Source: Hymenobacter setariae
GTDB lineage: Bacteria; Bacteroidota; Bacteroidia; Cytophagales; Hymenobacteraceae
Reading direction: 5' to 3'
DNA: 64,000 nt
Assembly: GCF_007713685.1 (NCBI RefSeq)
Contig: NZ_VMRJ01000002.1
Location: forward strand, 1,047,412 to 1,111,411
Shown here: positions 26,068-35,000 of the stretch, piece after piece
How the letters are laid out: each line of letters starts with the position of its first letter
Position numbering within the stretch: position 1 is the stretch's first letter
Program-made: the position numbers and the translations under genes
Notes under the pieces: model-generated
Seen by the model: only the letters and a program-made list of their open reading frames with translations
Database searches by the model: none
What the model was told of the DNA's origin: nothing

Positions 26068-29000
26068 TTAGTAAGCAATGACTAGGCGCTTGGAAACGAT
26101 GCCGTCGGCCGTTTCGAGGCGTAGCGAATATACACCGGGCGCCACACCGCTCAGCGAGAGCGAGCGGGCATCGGCTGCCGAGCCGGCGGGCAGCACCGTG
26201 CGGCGCACCGTTTGGCCTAGGCTGTTGAGAAGCGACGTGGCAATAGGCTGGCCAGCCAAGCTGGCGGGCAGGCTTATCGACACGCTACCCGTGGCCGGGT
26301 TGGGGAATACTGCTACGGCTTGCACCAGCTGAACTGGAGCATTGGCCAGCGGCTTGGCACCTGTGAGCACGAGCATGAAGCGCCCCGCATTGTCGCCAGC
26401 TGTCAAACTCAGGCTGATGGTGGGCTGGCCGGCCAGGTCGGTTAGGGTACCCGCCTGCGTGTCGCGTAGATAAGCGAAGGTGCCAGCAGGCAAGTTGTTC
26501 AGCTCGGGAGCACTCAGCAGGTAGGTGCCGGCCTGCGATACTTTTGCCACGATGGGTACTACCACCTCCGCAGTACCTAGGGCGGGCAAGCCATTGATGG
26601 CTAGCTGGTCGGCGCCAGTGAGGGTGCTTAGGTTCAGGCCGTTGCTATTGGGCAGCTTTACGGCGTCATACACACGGTCGAGGCCGGTAGTAGCACCCTG
26701 CTCGAAGTACACGAAGGTTTCATCGGCGGCCGTGCCGGTGGTGCCGCGCAGGGCTAGGTGTACCAGCGGGCGCGTGTCGGCGGTGGTGCGCTGGAAAGGC
26801 GTGGCATCGAAGGCAGTCACCCGGTAGTTCGGGTTGAAGGTAAACGAGCCAGTGGTATTGGGTGCTGCCACGCGCTTGAAAAAGCCTTGGCCTACGGGCA
26901 AGATGGGGTTGCCGCCCATCCCATTTACATACGCACGGTACCGGCCTGCATATTGGCTGCTGCTCTCAAAAACATACGAGGCGTCTTCAAAACCTGCACG
27001 CTCGGAAGCTGGCTGTTGGCTTAGGTCAAACGGAGCCGGGTAGGGGTTGGCCAGCAGCGCCCAGCCAGCGCTGGCGCTAGTGCCACGAGCCGCCGACACC
27101 GTAACGGCGGCGCGGTTGGCAGTGCCCACAAAGTCGACGAGCGCGGAGGCAGGCAGGTTCACCGAGTAGCCCGTGCCCACGGCGAGGGCATCGGTGAGCT
27201 CACTCGGCGAAGTCCAGCCTTTGTCAAAGTCGCTGTAGTTGGAAGTAGCCGTGGCGATGCGGCTTTGGTCGTAGCTGAATACGGTGGGGAACGGCGATAC
27301 CTGACCCGGCGTGGCCGAAGAATTATAGTCCCGGTTCACTACGGGGCTAAAGCCGGCGGTAGCAAGGTCGTTGACCGTACTGCCACTCACGGGCGAGCCG
27401 TAGTGGCGGTAGCCGAGGCCGCTGTTGCCGCTGATGCTGGCATCGATGTACCGCTGCACCGTGATGGTACCCGTGACCTGGCCACCGGTCTCGGCGATGA
27501 GCGCCGTGCCCGCCGCATTTGATAGCAGCGTAACATTGTTAGTACCCGAGTCGAGGTTGCCGGTGGTAGCTCGCAGCACCTGCGCTACTTGTACCGGCCC
27601 GCCGGCCGTCACGCCAGCTGAGTTGGCTACTGTCAGGTTCTGGAAGCGCGATACGGTGCCGGTGATGCTCTGAGCGGTGCTGCCCACAAAGCGTACCTCG
27701 CCCGAGCCCGAGCCCGTGAGGGCGCCGCCGAAGTTTACCAGGTTGCCGCTCAGCGAGAGTACGCCCCCTGGAGCGGTATTAAGGCTGGCCCCGCTGGCCA
27801 AGGTCAGGTTATTGGCCTGCTGCGGAGTAAAAATGCTGGGCTGGTTGGGTCGCCCGGTCGGAATAATAACGTTGTCGGTGCTCGTAGGTATGCGGTTGGG
27901 CGCCCAGTTGCCAGCCGCGCCCCAGTCGCCGCTCACGTTGCCCGTCCAGGTGATGGCGTTGGCATCGGGCGTGGGCACGGCGGCTACACCGCTTAGGTTG
28001 CTACCGTTTCCGATGCGGTCGACCAGCGTGGCCTTGCCCGTCGTGAGGTCCACGGTATACAGGTTGTCGAAGCTCATGCCGCTAGGCGAGGCCGTGAGGA
28101 AAGCCGAATTGATGGGTGCGGCTGGGGTGCTGACATCCGAGAAAATGTCGAAATCAACACCATTGGCAGCATTTACCGTGAGGGTCGAGCCGCTACCTAT
28201 ATTGTTGTAGGTGCCCGCGTTAGCATTCGACGACAAGAGCAGCGTATTTGTGTTTTGGTCGTAGCCGTAGAGCGACGTGCCGGTAGCGGGGTTGTTGTCG
28301 TTGTTGGTGTAGGCCACGCCGGCTAGGGCCGGGGCCGCGCCATTATTTGTCAGCGGCGTATCGGTCAAGAAAGTGCCGTCGCTGGGGTTGGCGCGCAGGT
28401 TGGCCTGGTTGGTGGCCGATGTGATGCGGATGCGGTCAACGGTCGGATTGAAATCGAAGCCGATGGCATTCGCATTGTTGCCCAGCGGGTAAGACCTAGC
28501 AGCGCCAACCGCAGTAAGCGCGCCCGTTGAGGTATCTAGGGTATACAGCTGCCCGAGCTGGTTGGTAGCATCGTAGCCAAAAGCATAAAGCTCGCCGGTA
28601 AGCGGCCGGAAATCAATGCCGGCCACCACTTGCGTTGAAGTAGGGGTAACCGTTAGGCCCGTGATATTCACCGCCGTGCGGATGTTGCGCGGTGCACTCG
28701 AGCCAAAGGAAAGGAGGGTGCCGCCAGCTACACCATACATCAGCTGCCCAGCAAGAGGCTGCTGCGTGAGCGGCGTAGTAGCCACGGCGATATCGCGGAG
28801 GCCATACGGGATGGCGGATGGAATGGTATTGGCTAGGCGCGTAGCTACGCCGGTGGCCAGGTCCAGCGAGTAGAAGTTGCTGCTGCCGCCCGCCGTTAGC
28901 TCACTTAGGTAAGCCTCGTTGGCACCTGCGCCCGAATTGGCGGCGGCATTGTAGTAGATATCAAAGTCAATAGCGGAGGTAGCCGCTATGCCAAAGTTAT

Positions 29001-29685
29001 TGAACGTTACCGTGGTGCCGCCCGACAAGCTGCCGGTAGCAGGGTTTTGAGTGTAAAGCTTTCCAGTTGTCTCGTCGAGGTCATAGAGGGTGGTGGCGGT
29101 GCTACCCACATACGAGTTGGTGTAAGCCACCGAGCCGATGGTCGGGGTCGGAGACACCGCTGAATTCAGGGTGGGGTCGGTAGCGGCAATGCCTCCAGTA
29201 TTGGGGTTGAGGCGGTAATTGGCCCCATTGGTGCTCACCACTCGAATGCGGTCTACGGTAGGGTTGAAGTCAAACCCAATGCGGTCGGTGCTACCGCCCA
29301 GTTCCAGGCGAATAGGGCTGCCGATGGCGATAGCTGCGTTTGCACTGGGGTCGAGCCGGTAAAGCTGCGAGTTAACGCCAGTGGCGTCTGGGTCATACCC
29401 TAGGGCGAGCAGCTGCCCATTATAAGGGCGAAAGTCTATACCCACTAGCGGGCCCACCGTGATGCCGGACAGGGCTGTGTAGCTAAACGAAGTAGACATG
29501 CCCGTAGTCGGGTCAATCTGAATCAGGCCCTGCGTACTGGGCGTTAGGCCCCTAGTTTCGAGCAGGCCATAAACTACTGGCGTTTGGGCGAAAGCGGTCG
29601 AGGCCGACAGCAAGCTAGCGCCGAGAGCCAGGCCAAAAAGACCAAGGCGCCGCGACGCGTCGAGCGAACGTAAGCGTAGCTCCAT
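26068..29685 (-). CDS. Large T9SS-exported protein with two DUF4394 units
   Basis: From the ATG at 29685 the protein has 1205 residues and a signal peptide (GLFGLALGASLLSASTAFAQ). Two DUF4394 units follow (about 30-310 and 320-590). Each holds VGIDFRPYNGQL or AGIDFRPLTGEL, FDFNPTVDRIR and an AIDFDIYYN or GVDFDIFSD motif. Next come a WTGNVSGDWGAAGNW segment and beta-helix-like repeats typical of Bacteroidota surface proteins. A type A T9SS sorting domain ends the protein (VAVFPNPATGS, LLNSLGQTVRR, GVYSLRLETADG). It should be cleaved and attached at, or released from, the cell surface. DUF4394 has a propeller-like pattern of unknown function. Confidence 0.88.
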   Translation of the reverse strand: MELRLRSLDASRRLGLFGLALGASLLSASTAFAQTPVVYGLLETRGLTPSTQGLIQIDPTTGMSTSFSYTALSGITVGPLVGIDFRPYNGQLLALGYDPDATGVNSQLYRLDPSANAAIAIGSPIRLELGGSTDRIGFDFNPTVDRIRVVSTNGANYRLNPNTGGIAATDPTLNSAVSPTPTIGSVAYTNSYVGSTATTLYDLDETTGKLYTQNPATGSLSGGTTVTFNNFGIAATSAIDFDIYYNAAANSGAGANEAYLSELTAGGSSNFYSLDLATGVATRLANTIPSAIPYGLRDIAVATTPLTQQPLAGQLMYGVAGGTLLSFGSSAPRNIRTAVNITGLTVTPTSTQVVAGIDFRPLTGELYAFGYDATNQLGQLYTLDTSTGALTAVGAARSYPLGNNANAIGFDFNPTVDRIRITSATNQANLRANPSDGTFLTDTPLTNNGAAPALAGVAYTNNDNNPATGTSLYGYDQNTNTLLLSSNANAGTYNNIGSGSTLTVNAANGVDFDIFSDVSTPAAPINSAFLTASPSGMSFDNLYTVDLTTGKATLVDRIGNGSNLSGVAAVPTPDANAITWTGNVSGDWGAAGNWAPNRIPTSTDNVIIPTGRPNQPSIFTPQQANNLTLASGASLNTAPGGVLSLSGNLVNFGGALTGSGSGEVRFVGSTAQSITGTVSRFQNLTVANSAGVTAGGPVQVAQVLRATTGNLDSGTNNVTLLSNAAGTALIAETGGQVTGTITVQRYIDASISGNSGLGYRHYGSPVSGSTVNDLATAGFSPVVNRDYNSSATPGQVSPFPTVFSYDQSRIATATSNYSDFDKGWTSPSELTDALAVGTGYSVNLPASALVDFVGTANRAAVTVSAARGTSASAGWALLANPYPAPFDLSQQPASERAGFEDASYVFESSSQYAGRYRAYVNGMGGNPILPVGQGFFKRVAAPNTTGSFTFNPNYRVTAFDATPFQRTTADTRPLVHLALRGTTGTAADETFVYFEQGATTGLDRVYDAVKLPNSNGLNLSTLTGADQLAINGLPALGTAEVVVPIVAKVSQAGTYLLSAPELNNLPAGTFAYLRDTQAGTLTDLAGQPTISLSLTAGDNAGRFMLVLTGAKPLANAPVQLVQAVAVFPNPATGSVSISLPASLAGQPIATSLLNSLGQTVRRTVLPAGSAADARSLSLSGVAPGVYSLRLETADGIVSKRLVIAY

Positions 29686-29899
29686 GAAAGAAGAAAGGTA
29701 AAGGTGGGTAATAGAAAAGATGAAAAGCTGAACAATAACAAGAAGAAGTTGCACCCAATAAGGAACTTTCTTGGTTTGGGTTGCAACGTGAAAATTACGT
29801 GAAAAACGGCTTCTTCGGTTTACCTAAAATCGTTAAAATATATTTATTTTTTTGTAGTGATAGACCTAGGCGTCGTGTGCTCAAGCAGAGCAAGCTAGC

Positions 29900-30934
29900 C
29901 TAGGTGGCTTGCCGGCGCCAGATGAAGCCATCGAGCACATAGTGCGTGCTTTGGGGCAGGGCTAGCAGTGGTACCAACCACATCAGTAGCGTGGGCTCGG
30001 CCACCGTGGGCAAGCCCTGAAACCAGCCGAATACTGCCCCGTGCTCGCGCCACACCAGACCGTCCCACAGGCCTTCTTCCAGAAAGGCAAACAGCACAAC
30101 GGCGCCCCCAAACAGCAGCAGGCCGTAGCGCCCGGTCCACCAGCCGCGGCCTGTGGCCTGAGTTGGACGGCGGCTCCACACCAGCGCCAAGTAGGGCACG
30201 CCATGCGACACCACATTGAGCAGCGTAAAGGCTAGGTCGCCATTGAAAACGACAATGCCCATGTACCAGGCCAGAGCCGTGCCACCTAGCAGCAAGTTGC
30301 GCGGCACGTTTAGCACGCGGGTGCGGTAGTACTGCCAGGCCTCGCGGCTTAGGTAAGCCAGTACCAGCCCTAGGTAGAGGCCAGTAGCTAATAGCCGCCC
30401 TAGCGGCCAGTCGTATTGTATAAAATCGCCATCCACAAACCAATTAAAATTGCGTGGTGGCGATAAGTGCCAGTATAGCAGTGGGTAGAGCGTAGCGGCA
30501 TAGATAAGGGCCGTGCTCAGCCACCGGCCCCTAGGTGCTTCGTGCCGGGCATAAAGCCGCAAGAACCCGTATTGCTGCCTTATGAAATGAAACACTGCCA
30601 AGTAAGCTAGCGCCCGCCAAAACACCAGGGCGCCCGCCGCGTGCAGGGCCACGCCGCCTGCGTAGCAGGCCAGCGGCGCCAGCACCAGCAGGCGGCGCCG
30701 CTGCCGCCGCTGCTGCGGGTCGAAGTACGTCTGAAACAGCGTGCCGTACACGTGGGCCACATCGATGAGCAGCACCACGCCCACCCAAGCTAGCAGTGGA
30801 AACTCGGCCGATTGGCAGAAGGACACGGGCAAGGCCAGTACCAGCAGCAGCGCCACAAAGGGCGGGGCCAGTATCAGCCAGCCATCGTAGCGGGGCGAGC
30901 GAATCCAGGGCTGGGCAGCAAGCCGTGGGGCCAT
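29900..30934 (-). CDS. Polytopic membrane protein with conserved His motifs, function unknown
   Basis: The 344 residues include about eight or nine hydrophobic segments. Motifs with His at or near membrane edges stand out: LLIDVAHVYGTLFQTYFD, VFHFIRQQYGFLRLY, VVSHGVPYLALVW and, close to the C-terminus, PQSTHYVLDGFIWRR. Such spaced His residues could bind metal or haem, as in membrane oxidases or desaturases, but I do not recognise the family. There is no signal peptide. The neighbours (T9SS protein, manganese catalase) give little help. Confidence 0.7.
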   Translation of the reverse strand: MAPRLAAQPWIRSPRYDGWLILAPPFVALLLVLALPVSFCQSAEFPLLAWVGVVLLIDVAHVYGTLFQTYFDPQQRRQRRRLLVLAPLACYAGGVALHAAGALVFWRALAYLAVFHFIRQQYGFLRLYARHEAPRGRWLSTALIYAATLYPLLYWHLSPPRNFNWFVDGDFIQYDWPLGRLLATGLYLGLVLAYLSREAWQYYRTRVLNVPRNLLLGGTALAWYMGIVVFNGDLAFTLLNVVSHGVPYLALVWSRRPTQATGRGWWTGRYGLLLFGGAVVLFAFLEEGLWDGLVWREHGAVFGWFQGLPTVAEPTLLMWLVPLLALPQSTHYVLDGFIWRRQAT

Positions 30935-31002
30935 TGGTAAAGGCTTGGGTAGGAATGAGTACGAAGGCGCAAGCTACTGCTCGCCGAGCAGGATATACAA
31001 AC

Positions 31003-31033
31003 AAAAAAGCTCGGCCAAGCGGCCGAGCTTTCT
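31003..31033 (-). terminator. Terminator of the manganese catalase gene
   Basis: The arms 31003-31016 and 31021-31033 (core AAGCTCGGCC) form a strong stem, with a run of A on the plus strand that gives the U tract for the minus-strand transcript. Confidence 0.75.
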
Positions 31034-31058
31034 GAATGCTTTCTTAAGCTACCTAGGG

Positions 31059-31928
31059 CTAGCTGAGCGTATCCTTGATGTTGCCGATGATGGTGTCGGT
31101 CATGGTCATCTGCTCTTTTTGGGCGTGGCCTTCGGGCACGGGCGGGCCCAGCTTGGGCTCGTCGCCATACGGCTCGGCCTTGAGCACCCGAAACTCGCCT
31201 TTGCCGTCGAGGCTAGGACCTTCCGTCCAGCGGCCCGAGGGCGTGCCAGTACCGTCAATGTTGGGGCTGATGAAGGAGTAGCTGAACTCTTGGTTTTCCT
31301 TGCTCTGCGGAAACGAGTTAGGAATGGGCAGGGCATTGTAGCCGCCTAGCTCCTCTATCACCGCCAGCCACTGCTGCTGGTGCATAGTATCGCGCGCAAT
31401 CATGAAGCCGAGCATATCCTTCATGCCGGGGTCGTCGGTTATTTCCCACAGGCGAGTGGCCAGGGCGCGGCCAGTGCTTTCGGCGGCCACGTTGGTATAC
31501 ATGTCGGCCACGATATTGCCACTGCCCACTACATAGGCGCCGCTAAACGGCACGCCTTCGGCATCAAAGGCCATGGCCCCAAGGCCAGCCGATAGAAAGG
31601 AGCGCGGGTTCATGCCGCCTAGTACTGCGCCTACCACGCCATCTTGCTTGATAGCCGATTCTTGAACTGAAAGCGGTGCGCCCTCTAGGTTGAGTGCCAC
31701 TGCCGTAGCTAACATCTCGATGTGCGAAATTTCCTCGGTGCCGGTGTCGAGCAGCATGTCGCGGTACTTGGCTGGGCCACGCGAGTTCCAGGCCTGAAAT
31801 AGGTACTGCAAACAAACGCGCATCTCTCCTTCAATACCGCCAATGGCTTGCTGTAGCATGCGGGCAAAAGCAGGATTGGGCTTCTCGACGCACACTTTGT
31901 ATTGCGTACGTTTATCGTGGTAGAACAT
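31059..31928 (-). CDS. Manganese catalase
   Basis: This non-haem catalase splits hydrogen peroxide at a dinuclear manganese site in the cytoplasm. From the ATG at 31928 (289 residues) the ferritin-like bundle carries the expected ligands: E35 in IEGEMRV, E66 and H69 in EEISHIE, a Glu in AAESTGRA and a His in RDTMHQQQW. The C-terminal stretch (SKENQEFSYSFI, SLDGKGEF) is typical of the family. The longer frame to 32042 runs through the promoter region and is not used. A 13-base inverted repeat about 100 bases upstream could be an operator. Confidence 0.93.
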   Translation of the reverse strand: MFYHDKRTQYKVCVEKPNPAFARMLQQAIGGIEGEMRVCLQYLFQAWNSRGPAKYRDMLLDTGTEEISHIEMLATAVALNLEGAPLSVQESAIKQDGVVGAVLGGMNPRSFLSAGLGAMAFDAEGVPFSGAYVVGSGNIVADMYTNVAAESTGRALATRLWEITDDPGMKDMLGFMIARDTMHQQQWLAVIEELGGYNALPIPNSFPQSKENQEFSYSFISPNIDGTGTPSGRWTEGPSLDGKGEFRVLKAEPYGDEPKLGPPVPEGHAQKEQMTMTDTIIGNIKDTLS

Positions 31929-32030
31929 AGGGTGTGGGAAAAGGTAGAAAAACTGAAGGCTACCTGTTGTGTAGCTTCTACTTGTACGCAATACGCCAGC
32001 CTGTGCCGACCGATAAATACCCTTTTGTAT

Positions 32031-32043
32031 CGTGATTATCACG
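32031..32043. promoter_or_regulatory. Candidate operator upstream of manganese catalase
   Basis: CGTGAT-T-ATCACG is a perfect inverted repeat with one central base, about 100 bases upstream of the catalase start codon. It has the size and symmetry of a dimeric regulator site. The regulator is unknown. Confidence 0.35.
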
Positions 32044-32206
32044 TAAATCCAGTGTAAGTATCTTTTGCGCGCAGTAGTAGTTTTCCCGGATAGAATATAA
32101 GTTGCTTAGGCTGCAAACCACAACCACTACCCGACACTTGCATAAATACCAAGTAAAGCAAGCAAAGCCTATGATGTGCCTAGGTGCCAAGAGCTTGGCC
32201 ATAAAG

Positions 32207-32245
32207 CACTAAAGCCCCCTCGCCATTGGCGAGGAGGCTTTAGTG
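32207..32245 (-). terminator. Terminator of the 32263-32829 gene
   Basis: The arms CACTAAAGCCCCCTCGCCA (32207-32225) and their complement to 32245 form a stem of about 19 pairs with one mismatch and almost no loop. Confidence 0.65.
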
Positions 32246-32262
32246 TCAATTATTTAGGTTGC

Positions 32263-32829
32263 TTAGAGCGCTTTGAGTAGCAGCAGTACGAGGCCTACTA
32301 CGGCCACAATGGAACCTACCGTGGTGAGGAAGCCCGAACCGATGATGATACCAACCAGCAAGGCAACGAGGCCTACTAGCAAGATGGTGAGCGAGCCGCT
32401 GCTAGCTGCAGTCTGGGTCACGCTAGCCGTGTTCTGCTGACGCTTCTCAATTTTGTTGAGCTGCTTGGTGATTTTATTCAAAGCCAAGCGCTGTACCAGC
32501 GTAGGCTTAGTGGCTTTGACGGCGGGAGTTTCTGCTACGGCTACCGAAGACTGGGCCTTGGCAACTGGAGCAGCAGCACGGCTAGGTGCGGCGGGGGTAG
32601 CTACTGGTGCTACAGCTACGGCCGGAGCCGGAGTTACTTCGGGCGATGCGGCAGGCTGCGGCTTGGTAGCTACCACTTCAGCCGACATGTCGGTAGTGGG
32701 TACTTGGGCAATGCTGGTAGTAACCGGAGCGGCTGGGGGCGTCATGCTGGCGTAGTTGGCGCGGCTGCACGAGCTGAACGAGGCTGCGGCTAGCACCAGA
32801 ATGGCGAGGTGCGAATAGGCTTTTTTCAT
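32263..32829 (-). CDS. Ala/Pro/Val-rich lipoprotein with C-terminal membrane helices
   Basis: The 188-residue product has a lipoprotein signal (LVLAAASFSSC, Cys at 21) and a long low-complexity Ala-Pro-Val-Thr linker (about 30-105). A short basic helical stretch follows (LVQRLALNKITKQLNKIEKR), and then two strongly hydrophobic segments (LTILLVGLVALLVGIIIGSG and VGSIVAVVGLVLLLLKAL). The plan, a lipid anchor plus linker plus C-terminal hairpin of membrane helices, is common among Hymenobacter hypothetical proteins. No function can be assigned. Confidence 0.65.
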   Translation of the reverse strand: MKKAYSHLAILVLAAASFSSCSRANYASMTPPAAPVTTSIAQVPTTDMSAEVVATKPQPAASPEVTPAPAVAVAPVATPAAPSRAAAPVAKAQSSVAVAETPAVKATKPTLVQRLALNKITKQLNKIEKRQQNTASVTQTAASSGSLTILLVGLVALLVGIIIGSGFLTTVGSIVAVVGLVLLLLKAL

Positions 32830-33208
32830 GATGAAAAAGGAAAAGTGGGGTGAATAAAAAGTGAAATAAATCGCCTACGCAGCCTAGTTTATCTCCTATT
32901 CTAAAATGAATATTTGGGATATTCCCAGACTAAATAGTCTTAGTCCAGTGTACGGGATATGGTTGTTATGCGTTTAAAAATTCTCTTTATTCAAGCAAAT
33001 AGCTTTCTGGCTAAAACCTCAAGCATTTGGCGACCTGCTAACTAGCCGTCTGCATTTGCCACGTTTTGCGGCGGGTGGTCACTGAGCCGGCCACCAGTAG
33101 TGGAGCCACTTTGCCCCTTATCCAAAAGAAAAAAGGACTTGGCCCTAACCTTATCTAGCTAAGGGGTAGCTCGGCCAGTGGGCTGAGGGCAACAGCTGGC
33201 AGTGGCAC
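32830..33208. other. Intergenic region, AT-rich, nothing certain seen
   Basis: About 380 bases between two minus-strand genes. The part near 32870-33000 is AT-rich and presumably contains the promoter of the lipoprotein gene. I see small dyads (GACTA-AA-TAGTC near 32929) but no clear gene, RNA or terminator. Confidence 0.4.
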
Positions 33209-34762
33209 TTAGTCGTGCGATGCTAAGTCAGAATTGGCAGGACCATTGAGCAAGTGGCCGTAGGCGTCGAAGCGCGAGCCATGGCAGGGGCAGTCCCAAC
33301 TGGTTTCGAGGTCGTTCCAATGCACCACGCAGCCTAGGTGCGGGCAAATGGCCGAGCACGTGTGCGTATGACCTTGCGGGTCTTTATAAACGGCTACCTT
33401 GGTAATACCCTGGCGCAACACTGCGCCGGTACCCGGCGCGATGTCAGCGGCTGAGTCTACGTCGCCGCCCGTCAGCAGCTCGGTGTAGTCCTTCACCACC
33501 ACGGCGTTGTGGCTCACAAACTCTTGCAGCGGCTCTTTGGCCAGGGTCACACGGCCGGGGTCGTAGAGGTCTTCCCAGGGGTTGGCGCGCTCCAGGATAA
33601 GGTCGCGTAATAGCATAGCCCCTAGGGTGCTGTGGGTCATGCCGTGCCCCGAGTCGCCGCTGATGAGGTACACATTGTCACGGTCCAAGGGGTTGCGTCC
33701 GGCGTACCCTAGGCTGTCGTCAGGCTCCATCACCTGCCCCGACCAGCTATAGTCGATGGTCGTGATTTGGGGAAAGTGCGTGCGGGCCCAGTCTTCGAGG
33801 CAAGCCAGGCGGGCGGCGGGGTCGTCTTCGCCCACCACATGGTCTTCGCCACCCACCAGCAGCAGGTCGTAATCGGCATTCGGGTCCATTTCCTGCACCC
33901 GAATGTAGTGGTACGGGTCGGGCGTATCCCAGTACAGCGCCGTGGCAATGGCACCCTTAGGTACTCGCCCGGCCAGCGCGTAGGTGCGGTAGGGCGCCTG
34001 CTTGGTGTGCATTACTACTCGGTCGTTGAAGGGCGTATTGGTAGCTACCACGGCGGCTTGGGCTCGCACTTCAAAGCCTTCGGTGGTGCGTACGCAGGCG
34101 GGGCTGCCGCCACTAACTTCGGTGGCGTGGGTGCGGGTATAGACGCGGCCACCCTGCCCTACAATAGCACGGGCCAGCCCATGGAGGTACTTGATAATAT
34201 GAAACTGCCCCTGCTTGGGGAAGCGCAAACACGGGCCCGTGGCGAAGCCTAGGGTGCCCGAGTCGGGTAGAAACTCTACCGCCGTGAGGCCGGCGCGGTG
34301 GGCCGCTGCTAGCTCGTCGTGCAGTTCCTGAGGGTCGCCGTTCTTGGGTAGGAAGAGGTAGCCATCAAGGCGGCGAAAATCGCAGGCTAGCTGCTCGTCG
34401 GCCACTATTTTCTCGATTTGGTCGATGGCGGCGCCGTGGCTTTCGGCAGCCAGCCGAGCCCCGTCGGCACCAAAAAGGTTTTCGAGAGTGGTGTAGCGGT
34501 CGTCGAGGGCGTTGGAGAGGTGGGCCGTGGTGCGGCCGCTTTCGCCGCTAGCAATTTCGCCATCCTCGAGCACTACTACTTTCTTGCCTTCCTGGCCCAG
34601 GAGGTAGGCCGTGGTAAGTCCCGCAATGCCGGCCCCTATGATGACGACATCAGCAGTCGTGTTTTCGCGCAGCGGCCCAAAGACGGGCGGCGCGGGTGCA
34701 GTGGCCAGCCAGCTAGGCAGCGTGGCGCCGGAGGTGCGGGTGGGGTCGAGAGGAGCAGGCAT
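33209..34762 (-). CDS. FAD-dependent oxidoreductase with C-terminal Rieske domain
   Basis: The 517 residues contain an N-terminal Rossmann FAD-binding site (DVVIIGAGIAGLTTAYLLG with GKKVVVLEDG), a DAO-type oxidoreductase body (NVYLISGDSGHGMTHSTLGA near 370), and a Rieske 2Fe-2S domain at 440-517 with box I CPHLGC (C473, H475) and box II CPCHGS (C491, H494). This fusion is widespread among glycine/D-amino-acid-oxidase-like proteins of unknown substrate. There is no signal peptide, so it is cytosolic. Together with the manganese catalase two genes away it may belong to an oxidative-stress repertoire, but no operon links them. Confidence 0.9.
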   Translation of the reverse strand: MPAPLDPTRTSGATLPSWLATAPAPPVFGPLRENTTADVVIIGAGIAGLTTAYLLGQEGKKVVVLEDGEIASGESGRTTAHLSNALDDRYTTLENLFGADGARLAAESHGAAIDQIEKIVADEQLACDFRRLDGYLFLPKNGDPQELHDELAAAHRAGLTAVEFLPDSGTLGFATGPCLRFPKQGQFHIIKYLHGLARAIVGQGGRVYTRTHATEVSGGSPACVRTTEGFEVRAQAAVVATNTPFNDRVVMHTKQAPYRTYALAGRVPKGAIATALYWDTPDPYHYIRVQEMDPNADYDLLLVGGEDHVVGEDDPAARLACLEDWARTHFPQITTIDYSWSGQVMEPDDSLGYAGRNPLDRDNVYLISGDSGHGMTHSTLGAMLLRDLILERANPWEDLYDPGRVTLAKEPLQEFVSHNAVVVKDYTELLTGGDVDSAADIAPGTGAVLRQGITKVAVYKDPQGHTHTCSAICPHLGCVVHWNDLETSWDCPCHGSRFDAYGHLLNGPANSDLASHD

Positions 34763-34934
34763 AAGAGCTGAGTAGGAGAAAAGCCGGATAAAGCACAGCT
34801 TACCCTACGCCCCAGGTTTGCACGGAGTTAAAGAGGAGCTTGCCATTACCTGAGCTGTAAAAGGCTCATTTGGCTACCTAGGGTAAGGTCAGTAAGCAGG
34901 GCTTCGGCATGGGTTAACTATTGCCTATTTAAGC

Positions 34935-34979
34935 ACTAAGCCAAGCCGTACCCGGTTACCGGGTCCGACTTGGCTTAGT
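34935..34979 (-). terminator. Terminator of the 35001-35495 gene
   Basis: ACTAAGCCAAG (34935-34945) pairs with 34969-34979, with an inner ACCCGG/CCGGGT stem. Confidence 0.65.
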
Positions 34980-35000
34980 ATTCAAAAAAACTAGCAGATT

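Larger units (their letters stand above)
31929..32262. other. Intergenic region upstream of manganese catalase
   Basis: About 330 bases, AT-richer than the surroundings. It holds a palindrome CGTGATTATCACG (32031-32043) and a TACCTTTT box about 13 bases before the catalase ATG, both on the catalase side, and the terminator of the 32263 gene (32207-32245). A 74-residue frame here has no protein-like features. Confidence 0.5.

Noticed and set aside
32916..32926. GGGATATTCCC as an operator
   Set aside because: It is not truly palindromic and I saw no second copy near related genes.
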